This document shows positions 8,696 through 18,906 of a DNA stretch of 64,000 bases, piece after piece (position 1 is the stretch's first letter; every line of letters begins with the position of its first letter). This DNA is from CAWCTD01 sp963798455 (GTDB taxonomy: Bacteria; Acidobacteriota; Terriglobia; Bryobacterales; Bryobacteraceae), in NCBI GenBank assembly GCA_963798455.1, contig CAWCTD010000004.1:1116001-1180000 (forward strand), written 5' to 3'. The notes under the pieces are model-generated. The model was not told where the DNA came from. It ran no database searches and saw only the letters and a program-made list of their open reading frames with translations. The position numbers were made by a program, and so were the translations under genes.

Positions 8696-9108
8696 GTCGG
8701 GAGAATGCCCCGCTTTCCTTTCCGGAACGCCCTACGGATCACGTCCAAGGTCCCCTCGGTGATCGGATATCGCGCCAGATCCGCTGGTCGAACCCATTCC
8801 GCGGAACTGGCGTCATCGGCCGCCCGGAGCTTGCCGCGCGTGACGCGGCACAGGTAGTCAATCAGCACGTAGTGATACTCCAGCCGGCCGCGCTTGTCCG
8901 TGTTCAGCCTTTCGAAAACTTCGAAAACGCCGAGCGGTTTGACCTCGAGGCCGGTCTCTTCCTTGACTTCGCGGCAAATGCCCTCCTGGAGCCGTTCGCC
9001 GGCGTGCAGGACGCCGCCCGGCAGCGACCAGTAGCCCTTCAACGGTTGCCGGCCGCGCTGGACCAGCAGGACGCGGCCTCGCCGCACTATGATGGCGCCC
9101 ACGCCCAC
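8692..9108 (-). CDS. Nudix hydrolase
   Basis: 138 residues with a complete Nudix box: GGVLHAGE, seven residues, then REVKEETGL, matching Gx5Ex7REUxEExGU. These glutamates bind Mg and the enzyme cleaves nucleoside diphosphate-X compounds; the substrate cannot be predicted. The chosen start is GTG. The same frame extends upstream as 'RRYPLGPVVGVGAII', which looks like real family sequence, but no standard start codon is found before the preceding stop, so the true start is uncertain. It is directly upstream of and overlaps mutS2. Confidence 0.88.
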   Translation of the reverse strand: MGVGAIIVRRGRVLLVQRGRQPLKGYWSLPGGVLHAGERLQEGICREVKEETGLEVKPLGVFEVFERLNTDKRGRLEYHYVLIDYLCRVTRGKLRAADDASSAEWVRPADLARYPITEGTLDVIRRAFRKGKRGILPT

Positions 9109-9174
9109 GACTGGCCCGAGCGGGTATCTCCGCCTTTCTTCTCGCCGCCGCGTCGAGGATCACCTCCTGCCGCC

Positions 9175-9204
9175 TTGACTTTTCGAGTGCTACTATTCTA
9201 TTGT
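9175..9204 (+). promoter_or_regulatory. Putative sigma-70-type promoter for the partner-switch genes
   Basis: TTGACT at 9175-9180 and TATTGT at 9199-9204 with 18 bases between them, in a locally AT-rich patch of a GC-rich region, about 100 bases before the RsbW-like start. Confidence 0.4.
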
Positions 9205-9304
9205 AACGATTCGACTTGGCTGCGTTGCAGCCGCGCTAGGAACAGTGCCCGTACAAGCATGGTGAAGGAGCCAGGCCAAGAGGTGACGAAGGTGGACGTT
9301 CTGG

Positions 9305-9703
9305 TTGGAGTCGAGCCTTCAGAGCGTGGACGGCGCGGAACAACTGGCGCTGGACGTGGCCAGGGATGCCGGCTTCCCGGAAGAGGAGTTGCACAAGATC
9401 AGCATGGCGGTTCGAGAAACCGTGGTGAACGCCGTGGTGCACGGCAACCGATACAGCGCCCACAAGAAGGTGCATCTTCAGGTGTCCCAGGCGCTGGATC
9501 ACCTCACGGTGACGGTGTGCGACCAGGGAAACGGCTTCGACCTTTCTTTGTTGCCCAATCCGCTCGCCGAGGAGAACCTGCTTCACCAGTCCGGGAGGGG
9601 CATTCTTCTGATCCGGGCGTTCGTGGACGAGTTCCAGATGCGGCGGTTGAGCCCGGCGGGCACGGAAGTGAAGCTAGTCAAGTATCTGGCGCACGAATCG
9701 TAG
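9305..9703 (+). CDS. RsbW-type anti-sigma kinase (HATPase_c_2)
   Basis: 132 residues. 'ETVVNAVVHGN' (about 38-48) is the N box and 'CDQGNGFD' the G1 box of a GHKL ATPase; 'SGRGILLIRAFVDE' is the lid/G2 region. Proteins like this bind a sigma factor and are released when a STAS partner is dephosphorylated. The start is TTG at 9305, since an in-frame stop lies 21 bases upstream and no ATG or GTG is available between. A STAS gene follows after 35 bases, as expected of a partner-switching pair. No sigma gene is in this window. Confidence 0.85.
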   Translation: MESSLQSVDGAEQLALDVARDAGFPEEELHKISMAVRETVVNAVVHGNRYSAHKKVHLQVSQALDHLTVTVCDQGNGFDLSLLPNPLAEENLLHQSGRGILLIRAFVDEFQMRRLSPAGTEVKLVKYLAHES

Positions 9704-9738
9704 ATCAACAGGAACCTATTAGTGAGGAGGATTGCGCA

Positions 9739-10083
9739 GTGAGTATACAAGTGACAAGCCGTCAGGTGGGAGATGTCAGCGTGGTCGACGTGGTGGGCCG
9801 CATCACTCTGGGTGAGGGCGCCAGCGCACTTCGGGAAACAATCCGGGGCCTGGTTGCGAAGGACCAGAAGAAGATTCTGCTGAATCTTGGCGAGGTGTCC
9901 TACATCGACAGTTCCGGGATCGGGGAGTTGGTTTCCGGGTTCACCTCGGTTACCAATCATGGCGGCCAGTTGAAGCTGCTCGGCCTGACCAAGCGCGTAC
10001 AGGACCTGCTTCAGATTACAAAGCTGTACACTGTCTTCGACGTGTACGACAACGAGGCCAGCGCAGTCCGCAGCTTTGTTTAG
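9739..10083 (+). CDS. STAS anti-sigma factor antagonist (RsbV-like)
   Basis: 114 residues starting at GTG 9739, with GAGGAG at 9724-9729 as ribosome-binding site; longer upstream frames overlap the anti-sigma gene and are rejected. The STAS core 'ILLNLGEVSYIDSSGIGEL' contains the phosphorylatable serine around residue 58-59. In the unphosphorylated form it should bind the RsbW-like kinase encoded upstream and free a sigma factor. Length and layout are typical of RsbV. Confidence 0.9.
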   Translation: MSIQVTSRQVGDVSVVDVVGRITLGEGASALRETIRGLVAKDQKKILLNLGEVSYIDSSGIGELVSGFTSVTNHGGQLKLLGLTKRVQDLLQITKLYTVFDVYDNEASAVRSFV

Positions 10084-10125
10084 CCCAAGCCGATCTCCAG
10101 CGGCCGGCCACAGGAGCGGTGGCGG

Positions 10126-10776
10126 GTGCCGAAGAAGAGAACCATTGTCCTGGCCGACGAGCAGACGCTGTTCCGTGAAGGGATCGCGGTTTTGTGCGAG
10201 GCTACGCGCCAGTACCGTGTTGTCGGGCAATGCGGCGACGGTCAGAGCGCTATCAAGATGATCGGCGCTCTGGCGCCTGACGTCGCCGTCCTGGACCTCG
10301 GCCTTCCAAAGTTGTACGCACTAGCGGTCATTCAGAAGACGCGGCTGGCCGAATCGTCTCCGAAATTTCTCGTTCTGTCCACGCGCCGGGACCGCAAGAC
10401 GGTGGTCGAGGTCTTGCGGGCCGGGGCGAATGGTTACGTGCTCAAGCACGATCCGGCGACCTGCCTGCTTCAGGGACTCGGAGAAATTCTGGCCGGGAGC
10501 ATTTATGTCTCTCCCCAGTTTGAGCTGGCGAAGGTCTTCCGGGGCAACGCCGCGCCTCACTGGCGCAAGCCCTACGAGCAGCTCAGCGCGCGGGAGTACC
10601 AGGTATTCAATCTCTTGGTGCAGGGGTTGCGCGGAAAGGACATAGCCGGCCGCCTCGACCTGAGCCAGAAAACGGTCAGCACATATCGAGCCAACCTCAT
10701 GACCAAGCTGAACATCTATGACGTGGCGGGGCTGGTGAAGTTCGCTCTACGCAGGAAACTGATTTCCCTGCGCTGA
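10126..10776 (+). CDS. NarL/FixJ-type response regulator
   Basis: 216 residues from GTG. The receiver domain has the acidic pair 'ADEQTLFREG' (Asp11-Glu12), phospho-acceptor Asp57 in 'VLDLGLP', the Ser/Thr switch in 'LVLSTRRD' and the conserved Lys in 'GYVLKHD'. The C-terminal LuxR helix-turn-helix is 'LSAREYQVFNLLVQG' to 'KTVSTYRANLMTKL'. It should be a transcription regulator activated by phosphorylation. No cognate histidine kinase is adjacent. It follows the STAS gene by about 40 bases, so it may be co-transcribed and link a phosphorelay to the partner switch. Confidence 0.92.
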   Translation: MPKKRTIVLADEQTLFREGIAVLCEATRQYRVVGQCGDGQSAIKMIGALAPDVAVLDLGLPKLYALAVIQKTRLAESSPKFLVLSTRRDRKTVVEVLRAGANGYVLKHDPATCLLQGLGEILAGSIYVSPQFELAKVFRGNAAPHWRKPYEQLSAREYQVFNLLVQGLRGKDIAGRLDLSQKTVSTYRANLMTKLNIYDVAGLVKFALRRKLISLR

Positions 10777-10835
10777 AGGCCAAACCAGCCGGGGCGCCCG
10801 GATGTGCTAGGATCAAGTATCTCACTGAGGTTTTC

Positions 10836-11540
10836 GTGAACAGGCTTACTCGCAAGGAACTGAAGAAGGACAAGTTCGCCCTGGAGGTCGGCCACACAGT
10901 CGAGTTCCTGGACACGCACAGGGCGCAGTTCATCCGCTACGGGGCGATCGCTGTTGCCGTCATCCTCGTGGCGGCCGGACTCTTCTATTACAACCAGCGC
11001 CAGCACGTGGCCCGGCAGGAAGCGCTGCGCGCGGCCCTGGACGCCATGCAGGCGCCCGTAGGCCCGAGCCCCTCGCCGGGCATTCTGACCTTCGCTTCGG
11101 CGGCGGAGAAGACGCGGGTCGTTACCAAGGCTTTTGCCGACCTCGCCGCCAAGTATTCCGGGTCCGATGAAGGGACCATCGCCGAGTACTACCTGGCAAC
11201 CATGGCGCTGGAGCAGAACAGACTGGATGAGGCCGCCAAGCGGCTGACCGTGGTGGCGGCCGCGGGTAACCGGGATTATGCTTCCTTGGCGAGGCTTTCG
11301 CTGGCTGATATCTATGTTTCCGAGGGCAAGACCGCCGAGGCCGAAAATTTGCTGCGGCAACTGGTGGACAAACCCACAATCATGGTCTCCAAAGACGAGG
11401 CGACGATCACCCTGGCGAAGTTGATTGCCCCCGCCAAGCCGGATGAGGCGCGCAAGCTGCTGGAGCCGCTCCGCTCGGCACCGGGCACAGTGGGACGCGC
11501 CGCCACGGCTGCCTACGGCGCGCTGCCCGTGAAGAGGTAG
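10836..11540 (+). CDS. Membrane-anchored TPR protein (YfgM/CpoB-like)
   Basis: 234 residues from GTG. A cytoplasmic basic head is followed by one membrane helix ('YGAIAVAVILVAAGLFYY', about residues 36-53), then a periplasmic alpha-helical part with TPR-like pairs ('AEYYLATMALEQNRLDEAAK', 'ARLSLADIYVSEGKTAEAEN'). This layout is that of the YfgM-type ancillary translocon/chaperone proteins. It lies 12 bases before the dGTPase-like gene, suggesting a shared transcript, though no functional link is obvious. Confidence 0.75.
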   Translation: MNRLTRKELKKDKFALEVGHTVEFLDTHRAQFIRYGAIAVAVILVAAGLFYYNQRQHVARQEALRAALDAMQAPVGPSPSPGILTFASAAEKTRVVTKAFADLAAKYSGSDEGTIAEYYLATMALEQNRLDEAAKRLTVVAAAGNRDYASLARLSLADIYVSEGKTAEAENLLRQLVDKPTIMVSKDEATITLAKLIAPAKPDEARKLLEPLRSAPGTVGRAATAAYGALPVKR

Positions 11541-11551
11541 CTCCGGGGCCC

Positions 11552-12709
11552 ATGAAGCCGAGTCTGGCCCCGCTCATGTTCCGCGCTGAGCGGAGCCGTG
11601 GGCGCCGTTATCCCGAAGCCCCGCATCCCTACCGGAACGAGTTTCAAAGAGACCGCGACCGGATCATCCACTCCCACGCCTTCCGGCGGCTCGAGGACAA
11701 GACCCAGGTCTTCACCCCGGCGCTTTCCGACCACTTCCGCAACCGCCTGACGCACACCATCGAAGTCGCGCAAATCGCCCGGACCGCCGCGTCCGTGCTG
11801 GAGCTGAACGAGCACCTGACCGAAGCCCTGGCCCTGGCCCACGACATCGGGCATCCGCCCTTCGCCCACGCGGGCGAGGAGGAGTTGGACCGGCAAATGA
11901 GACGGTTTGGAGGACGCTTCGATCACAACCTGCACGCCCTGCGCATCGTAGAATCGTTTGAGCAGCGTTACGCCGGTTTCCCCGGGCTCAACCTGAGTTT
12001 CGAGGTCCGGGAGGGGATGGCCAAGCACTCGCGGGATTTCGATCCGGGTGAATCTCCGGAGCTGGAGGAATACCTGCCCGGGCTGCGGCCGCCGCTGGAG
12101 GCCCAGTTGATCGATCTCGCGGACGAAATCGCCTACAATACGGCCGACATCGACGACGCGTTCTCGGCGGGCATGTTCGATATGGAAACCATCGCCCGGG
12201 AGGTCCCGAGCTACGCGGACATTCTGGAAAACGCCCGCCGGCAATACCCTGGGGCGCCGGAACGCCTGCTGTTCCACGAGGCCCTCCGGCGTCTGATCGA
12301 CCTGCTGGTGACCGGTCTGGTCGAAGGCACCTATTCCGCCGCGAGCGAGGCGGGTCTGAAGGAAGTCGGCGATGTCCGCCGCCACCCCCGCCGCGTAGCC
12401 AGCCTCACGCCGCTGGCGGCTGGCACGAGCGCTGCTCTGAAAGAACTGCTCCACCGTCACGTCTACTTCGCCGAGGAACTGCTCCAGGAGCGCCGCCGTG
12501 CGGCCGTCATGCTTGGCGAACTGTTTCAGTTCTTCCTGGAACACCCCGACGGGTTGCCGCCCGCCTACCGCCGGCAGGCCGCCGGCGAGGCCCTTCATCG
12601 GGTCGTGTGCGATTACATTGCCGGCATGACCGACGGCTTCTTCCGCCGCACTTACCGGCGATCGCTGGAAAACGGAGAATCACCGCAAAATGAACTGCGC
12701 GATTTGTGA
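11552..12709 (+). CDS. dgt: dGTPase-like HD-domain triphosphohydrolase
   Basis: 385 residues. The HD metal site is visible in order: 'HSHAFRRLEDKTQVF', 'LTHTIEVAQIA', 'ALAHDIGHPPFAHAGEEE' and the later Asp in 'IDLADEIAYNTADIDD'. These match the deoxyguanosinetriphosphate triphosphohydrolase-like family, which cleaves dNTPs to nucleosides and triphosphate. The length fits the short (about 380-residue) bacterial type. The 3' end overlaps the next gene by 20 bases, suggesting coupling. Confidence 0.92.
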   Translation: MKPSLAPLMFRAERSRGRRYPEAPHPYRNEFQRDRDRIIHSHAFRRLEDKTQVFTPALSDHFRNRLTHTIEVAQIARTAASVLELNEHLTEALALAHDIGHPPFAHAGEEELDRQMRRFGGRFDHNLHALRIVESFEQRYAGFPGLNLSFEVREGMAKHSRDFDPGESPELEEYLPGLRPPLEAQLIDLADEIAYNTADIDDAFSAGMFDMETIAREVPSYADILENARRQYPGAPERLLFHEALRRLIDLLVTGLVEGTYSAASEAGLKEVGDVRRHPRRVASLTPLAAGTSAALKELLHRHVYFAEELLQERRRAAVMLGELFQFFLEHPDGLPPAYRRQAAGEALHRVVCDYIAGMTDGFFRRTYRRSLENGESPQNELRDL

Positions 12710-13331
12710 GACCCGGCGGCCCCGCCGGTTCTGTCCGGCTGTCCGGGGCGATATCTGTGCGGTGTGCTGCGGCACCGAGCGGGAGGTCAGCGTGGATTGT
12801 CCGCTGGATTGCCTCTATCTCCAGGAAGCACACAAGCACGAAAAGGTGCCGGAGCGCGATCCGGAAAAGCTGCCGAACAAGGATGTCGAGATCACCGAGC
12901 GCTTTTTCCAAGATAACGCGGCGCCGTTCGCCTTCGTTTGCCGGGCCCTGATCAAGATCGCACTCGGCTCACCCAACATAGTTGACGCGGACGTGCGGGA
13001 AGCGCTGGACGCCATGGCCAGGACCCACCGGACCTTGGAGAGCGGCCTGGTGTACGAGACTCGCCCCGCGAATCTGGTGGCGGCGGGCATCCAGCAGACG
13101 CTGGCGAGCGAGCTAGACGAACTGCGGAAGCAACTCCAGGAGCGGGCGGGGATGGAGACTCTGCGGGACGCGGACATCCTGGGCGTGCTGGTCCTGCTGC
13201 AACGCATGCAATTCACGCACGACAACGGCCGCCCGCGAGGCCGGGCCTTCCTGGACTTCCTCCGGCAGGAGTTCCTCGAGGCCTCGGACCCGGAGGGCGC
13301 CAATCCCTCCGGACTGATCGTCCCCGCATAG
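12690..13331 (+). CDS. Hypothetical protein with N-terminal Cys-rich zinc-binding motif
   Basis: 213 residues. The first 45 residues hold a dense cysteine set: CAIC, FCPA, ICAVCCG, DCPLDC, arranged like a double zinc ribbon. The remainder is helical and carries no domain I know. It overlaps the dGTPase-like gene by 20 bases, so it is translated from the same transcript. A nucleic-acid or protein-binding role is possible but unproven. Confidence 0.75.
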   Translation: MNCAICETRRPRRFCPAVRGDICAVCCGTEREVSVDCPLDCLYLQEAHKHEKVPERDPEKLPNKDVEITERFFQDNAAPFAFVCRALIKIALGSPNIVDADVREALDAMARTHRTLESGLVYETRPANLVAAGIQQTLASELDELRKQLQERAGMETLRDADILGVLVLLQRMQFTHDNGRPRGRAFLDFLRQEFLEASDPEGANPSGLIVPA

Positions 13332-13360
13332 CCGGGCTGCTGGGTTGCGCCGGCCCGGCC

Positions 13361-14728
13361 CTACGGGACGTTCGCCGGGTTGTCCGGATGCCAGTATTTG
13401 CGAGCCTTCTGGCAGATCGCCGTCAGCCCCGCCGATGCAACGCAGGCGTTCTGGACGTTGGTCCATAGCTTCTGAAGGCGTCCGGGGATGCCGTTGGGGA
13501 GGGCAAACTCAGCCTGTAAGCTGCTGTCGACGCCCAGAGTCTGCGTTCGGCCGTACAGCAGGCGTGAGTAGAAGTCAGCGGCGCCGTCCGGATCGTAGCC
13601 GGCCTGCAGCAGAGCGAATTCGGCCGCGGCATCGGCGGCGCCTTCCACATCGTTCGCGAAGGGGCCGGTGGTAGGAGGGCCAGTGTGGGCGAAGACGCCG
13701 TGAGCCCCCATGTGGGCGATGATGAAGCCCAGCGAGGCTTGGTCAGCTCCCAGCGCCTCGATCAACCCCTGGCTGAGGTGGATGCTGTTGTCGGCCGTGT
13801 TGAAGCTTGCCTTCATGGTCACGTCGGGGTCTGCGACCAGATTCATGCCCATAACTATGCCGGCTATCACACCGGGATCCGCTCCCAATAGGTAAGTCGC
13901 GGCATCCTTCGGCAACCCGATAACGGCTTGCCCCATCAGCGTGGAGACCTTGGTGGCGCCTTGATCGGGCGGGCCGGGCGAGTACATCTCACCGGGCGGC
14001 AGCGGCGACAGCAGCCCGTTGTGCGCGTTCACGCTCCAGGCGGCGAACGGCAATGGCGGGTCGTCGGTCGGTTCGATCATAATGCTGCCGGCAAAGGCCG
14101 TGGTCACGCCGGGGACCGTCGGGAACAGGTTGAATGCCGTGTGGCCGAAGGGGTTCAGGCTGAAGAGGTAGGCTGGCAGGGCAATACCGGACTGGTCGCG
14201 CGCGGTGAGTTTCAGGTGGATTGGTTGCTGCTGGTTCGAATTGACCACGGCGATGCCCAGGTTGGCGTTCGCGAAGGAGTTGTAGTAAAACGTCGGACCC
14301 GTTGCGACCGCTGCGACGTCATACTGCGGCGCTCCGTTCTGCGTGGCACTGTAAAGCACCATGCCGGTCACCGGCGAGTCGGACTTGGCCTTCGCCCATC
14401 CTACGACGGTGGTCGCCGAAGCCCCGCTGCTGGTCATGGACTTGCTCCCGCCCGCGGGCACGGTCAAGTTGAGAATGGGCGACGCCCCTTGGCCGAAATC
14501 CAGTGCTAGCGGCTGCCCATTGTCATCGAAAAACTTGACTGTTACAGAGGCGGCGGTAACGAGATTCGGGTTCGTGAAATTGACCGTGGTGGTCCATTTC
14601 TGGGTAGGCGGGCCCCCGTCGGCCAGTTGGGTGAAGACCATACCGTCCGAAGCTGAGGCGGGGTACGAGAATTGGGCCCACAAGGGAACGGCCCACGCGG
14701 CAACCAGCAACAGAAGCAACCTTCTCAT
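13361..14728 (-). CDS. Secreted protein with degenerate M48-like peptidase domain
   Basis: 455 residues with a clear signal peptide ('MRRLLLLLVAAWAVPLWA'). Residues about 20-270 form beta-rich Ig-like surface domains. The C-terminal region follows the M48 pattern: 'NSIHLSQGLIEAL', then 'LGFIIAHMGAHGVFAHT' where the zinc motif HExxH should be, then 'DVEGAADAAAEFALLQAGYDP', matching the third-ligand Glu helix. The motif here is HMGAH, so both histidines remain but the catalytic Glu is replaced. It is probably a non-catalytic surface protein built on a metallopeptidase fold. It is transcribed away from the Cys-rich gene. Confidence 0.72.
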   Translation of the reverse strand: MRRLLLLLVAAWAVPLWAQFSYPASASDGMVFTQLADGGPPTQKWTTTVNFTNPNLVTAASVTVKFFDDNGQPLALDFGQGASPILNLTVPAGGSKSMTSSGASATTVVGWAKAKSDSPVTGMVLYSATQNGAPQYDVAAVATGPTFYYNSFANANLGIAVVNSNQQQPIHLKLTARDQSGIALPAYLFSLNPFGHTAFNLFPTVPGVTTAFAGSIMIEPTDDPPLPFAAWSVNAHNGLLSPLPPGEMYSPGPPDQGATKVSTLMGQAVIGLPKDAATYLLGADPGVIAGIVMGMNLVADPDVTMKASFNTADNSIHLSQGLIEALGADQASLGFIIAHMGAHGVFAHTGPPTTGPFANDVEGAADAAAEFALLQAGYDPDGAADFYSRLLYGRTQTLGVDSSLQAEFALPNGIPGRLQKLWTNVQNACVASAGLTAICQKARKYWHPDNPANVP

Positions 14729-14808
14729 GATCCTACTGATGTTGTTTCTGCGCTCCGGGACGCAAGCCGGAGCAGAGTTTACCTTCTCGGCGCCGGCGCG
14801 TGGCCGCC

Positions 14809-16206
14809 TTAGAAGGGTTGGAAGCGCGCCTGAAAGAATCGCAAATAGCGCGGCTCGTAGATCATCCTCAGGCCGCCGATCTTCTCCTTCTCTTCAAACA
14901 CGGAAAGAACAGACTCGGCGACCACATCCATGTGGGCCTGCGTGTAAACTCGCCGGGGTATGGCCAGCCGCACCAGTTCCAGGGAAGGCTTGCGCTCCTC
15001 ACCGGTCTGCGGGTCCCTGCCCGCGGAAACGATTCCCCGCTCCATCGACCTCACTCCGGAATCGGAATAGATAGCTGCTGCCAGCGCCTGGGCCGGATAG
15101 TGCTCCTGGGGGATGTGCGGCAGGAACTCCCTGGCGTCCAGGAAGACGCCGTGCCCGCCGACGGGCACGACGATGGGGATCCCCCATTCCCTCAGCTTGT
15201 CCCCGAGGTACAGGACCTGCCCTACCCGGGCGCGGATATGATCGTCCTGCATCGACTCCTCAATGCCGCGCGCCAGCGCTTCCATGTCCCGGCCGGCCAT
15301 CCCGCCATAAGTATGGAGCCCTTCGTAAACCACGACCAGGTTGCGGGCTTCGTCGAACACCTCCGGGTCGTTCACCGCCAGGAACCCGCCGATGTTGACC
15401 AGCGAATCCTTCTTCGCGCTCATCGTGCAACCGTCGGTGAGCGAGCAAAGCTCCATGACGATCGCGGCGATGGACCGGTCCTGCAGGCCGGGCTCCCGCT
15501 GCTGGATGAAGTAAGCGTTCTCGGCCGCGCGCGTGGCATCGAGGATGATCCGGATCCCGAACCGGGAAGTCAGTTCGCGCACCGCCCGGAGATTTGCGAG
15601 GGAGATCGGCTGCCCGCCTGCCATGTTCACGGTCGCGGCGATGCTCACGTAGGGAATGCGCTCCGGGCCCTGCTTTTGAATGAGCGTCTCCAACTTGCCC
15701 AGATCCACGTTGCCCTTGAATGGATGCTCGCTCTTGGCATCGTGCGCCTCGGGGATGATCACATCCTCGAATTGTCCGCCCGCGAGTTCCTGGTGCAGCC
15801 GGGTGGTCGTGAAGTACATGTTGCCGGGGATCACGTCTCCCGGCTTGATGAGGACTCGCGAGAGGATGTGCTCGGCACCGCGGCCCTGGTGCGTGGGGAC
15901 CAGGTACTTGTACCCGTAGAACTTGTTGGCGGCTTCCTCCAGATGATAGAAGTTCCGGCTGCCGGCGTAGGCCTCGTCTCCGAGCATCATGCCGGCCCAC
16001 TGCCAGTCGCTCATGGCGGAAGTGCCTGAATCCGTGAGCAGGTCGATGTAGACGTCTTCCGACCGAAGAAGGAAGGTGTTGTACCCCGCCTCCTCGATGG
16101 CGCGCCGCCGCTGCCCTGTGGTGGTGAGCTTCACGGGCTCGACGACTTTGATCTTGAACGGCTCGGCCCAACTGCGTTTGGCAGGTTTCATGGGAGTCGC
16201 ATCCAC
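14809..16206 (-). CDS. tpl: Tyrosine phenol-lyase (PLP-dependent beta-eliminating lyase)
   Basis: 465 residues, full length for the tryptophanase/tyrosine phenol-lyase family. 'LTDSGTSAMSDWQWAGMMLG' and 'PTHQGRGAEHIL' are family blocks; 'TMSAKKDSL' holds the PLP lysine. Residues that separate the two activities favour tyrosine phenol-lyase: 'MYFTTTRLHQE' (Thr rather than the Asp region of tryptophanase), 'VRSMERG' with its Arg, and the C-terminal 'FFQARF' with Phe where tryptophanase has His. The reaction would be L-tyrosine to phenol, pyruvate and ammonia. No aromatic amino-acid transporter is adjacent. Tryptophanase remains the alternative. Confidence 0.85.
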   Translation of the reverse strand: MDATPMKPAKRSWAEPFKIKVVEPVKLTTTGQRRRAIEEAGYNTFLLRSEDVYIDLLTDSGTSAMSDWQWAGMMLGDEAYAGSRNFYHLEEAANKFYGYKYLVPTHQGRGAEHILSRVLIKPGDVIPGNMYFTTTRLHQELAGGQFEDVIIPEAHDAKSEHPFKGNVDLGKLETLIQKQGPERIPYVSIAATVNMAGGQPISLANLRAVRELTSRFGIRIILDATRAAENAYFIQQREPGLQDRSIAAIVMELCSLTDGCTMSAKKDSLVNIGGFLAVNDPEVFDEARNLVVVYEGLHTYGGMAGRDMEALARGIEESMQDDHIRARVGQVLYLGDKLREWGIPIVVPVGGHGVFLDAREFLPHIPQEHYPAQALAAAIYSDSGVRSMERGIVSAGRDPQTGEERKPSLELVRLAIPRRVYTQAHMDVVAESVLSVFEEKEKIGGLRMIYEPRYLRFFQARFQPF

Positions 16207-16364
16207 GGTCCCTGACCGTGCATTATAGCCAGTATCTCCGCCGCATTTCAGGCTTTCGGCGTGCGTTCATAACCTGAAGAACATCAGCCCGGTGCAGATC
16301 GGCGAGCGTGATCTCACGCTCCCGCACCCGATCAAGGAGGTGCCGCCAGAGACCGAGCGGCAGA

Positions 16365-16967
16365 TCAGAGAAGCCTATCGCCGGCAATCGCGTCCTTCCC
16401 GAAGATGGCGCGGATCAGATCCTTGCCCGCTTCCTCTTTCCGGGCGTGATCCTGTTCCTGCACGAAGCGCTGGTAGGCCGCTCTCAAGTCCCGATCTGCT
16501 TCCTGCTCAGCGTGAACACCCCGCTCAGCCAGAGAGACCAGGGCGCGGCTCATCGTGAGACGGCGCCGCTTGGCCAAGTCCGCCACTTCGCTGGCCTCAA
16601 GCAGCTTGCCCGACAGCAGGCCGTGCCGGTGATAATGCACCAGCCCGATGGCATCGTGAAAATCAGTCTTCTCTCTTTTCCTAGGGTGATGTTTTCGCGC
16701 GCAGACCAGCATGATTTCCAGTACGCCCTCCAGGACGTTCTTCACCGGAATCCAGTACGGCCCAGTGCTTTCAATGGCTACACTCGTGCACCTCTCCTCC
16801 ACCAGCCATTGCCGCAACTCCTCGATCGCCGGCACTGTCGTCCCGAACGCCCGCGTCTTGATCTCCGCTTCTTTGTCGACCGGACCCGCTGCGAGGGCTA
16901 CCGCGAGATCTCTTTTGCCGACATCGATTGCTGCACAGCGTTCCCTCATTGCTGGAACCGTGATCAT
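16365..16967 (-). mobile_element. IS110-family transposase remnant
   Basis: From GTG at 16967 the first 130 or so residues are the DEDD (RuvC-like) domain of IS110 transposases: 'CAAIDVGKRDLAVAL', 'VAIESTGPYW', 'REKTDFHDAIGLVHYHRHGLL', 'EVADLAKRRR'. The protein then leaves the family pattern and stops at 200 residues, where IS110 enzymes have 330-450 and a C-terminal serine-containing domain. The tail from an internal ATG at 16553 (62 residues, acidic, ending 'LIRAIFGKDAIAGDRLL') may be a separate small gene onto which the transposase fragment is joined. Confidence 0.75.
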
Positions 16968-17227
16968 CCGAGCGGCCTTTCCGCTTGGACCGAGCAGCCG
17001 GCGGTTCCATCAATAATTGCCTCTCGGGCTCTACGGTGCCATTCCTGGGTTTATATCCGCAGGCCGGGCCAGTTTGAAAAACGGGTTTCCCTCACCATTA
17101 GATTGATCGGCCTCGGCTCGAATCCAAGCCCGTTCATCCTACGCCAACTAGCCCGCCTGCGCACCACTCATTTTCATTTACGTGGGTGACGTACCCCGTC
17201 ATGCATGGTTGAAAACCGAATACGGTC

Positions 17228-18607
<1,380 letters not shown>

Positions 18608-18906
18608 TTAAGACTACACGGGCTCCGGCCATTCCGTGCCCACTATCTAAACCCCCTGTTTCGTGCGGAATGAACGTAGGAAAAGCGGCCCCGCGGGCCA
18701 TCCGCGCCCGGATCGGGCAAGCCTTTGTCTGCCAGCGCCCTAGGACCTCTCCCCGGTTCTTTTCCACAGCATTTCCGCAAACAAATCACCCCTATTTTGT
18801 ACTATTCCGCCGCCGGTTTCCAGGGGGTCATGAAAAAACCCGGTTTTCCGGCATAGTGTGATAGACTTGACCCTTCGGAAGGAAAGCTCCTCCGGCGAGG
18901 TGACGT

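Noticed and set aside
7067..8857. A 596-codon plus-strand frame opposite mutS2
   Set aside because: Antisense of a complete MutS2 with all motifs; the composition is typical of shadow frames.
8683..10083. Long frame that would give the STAS protein a 350-residue N-terminal extension
   Set aside because: The extension overlaps the anti-sigma gene and the divergent Nudix gene; GTG 9739 with a good ribosome-binding site gives the normal STAS length.
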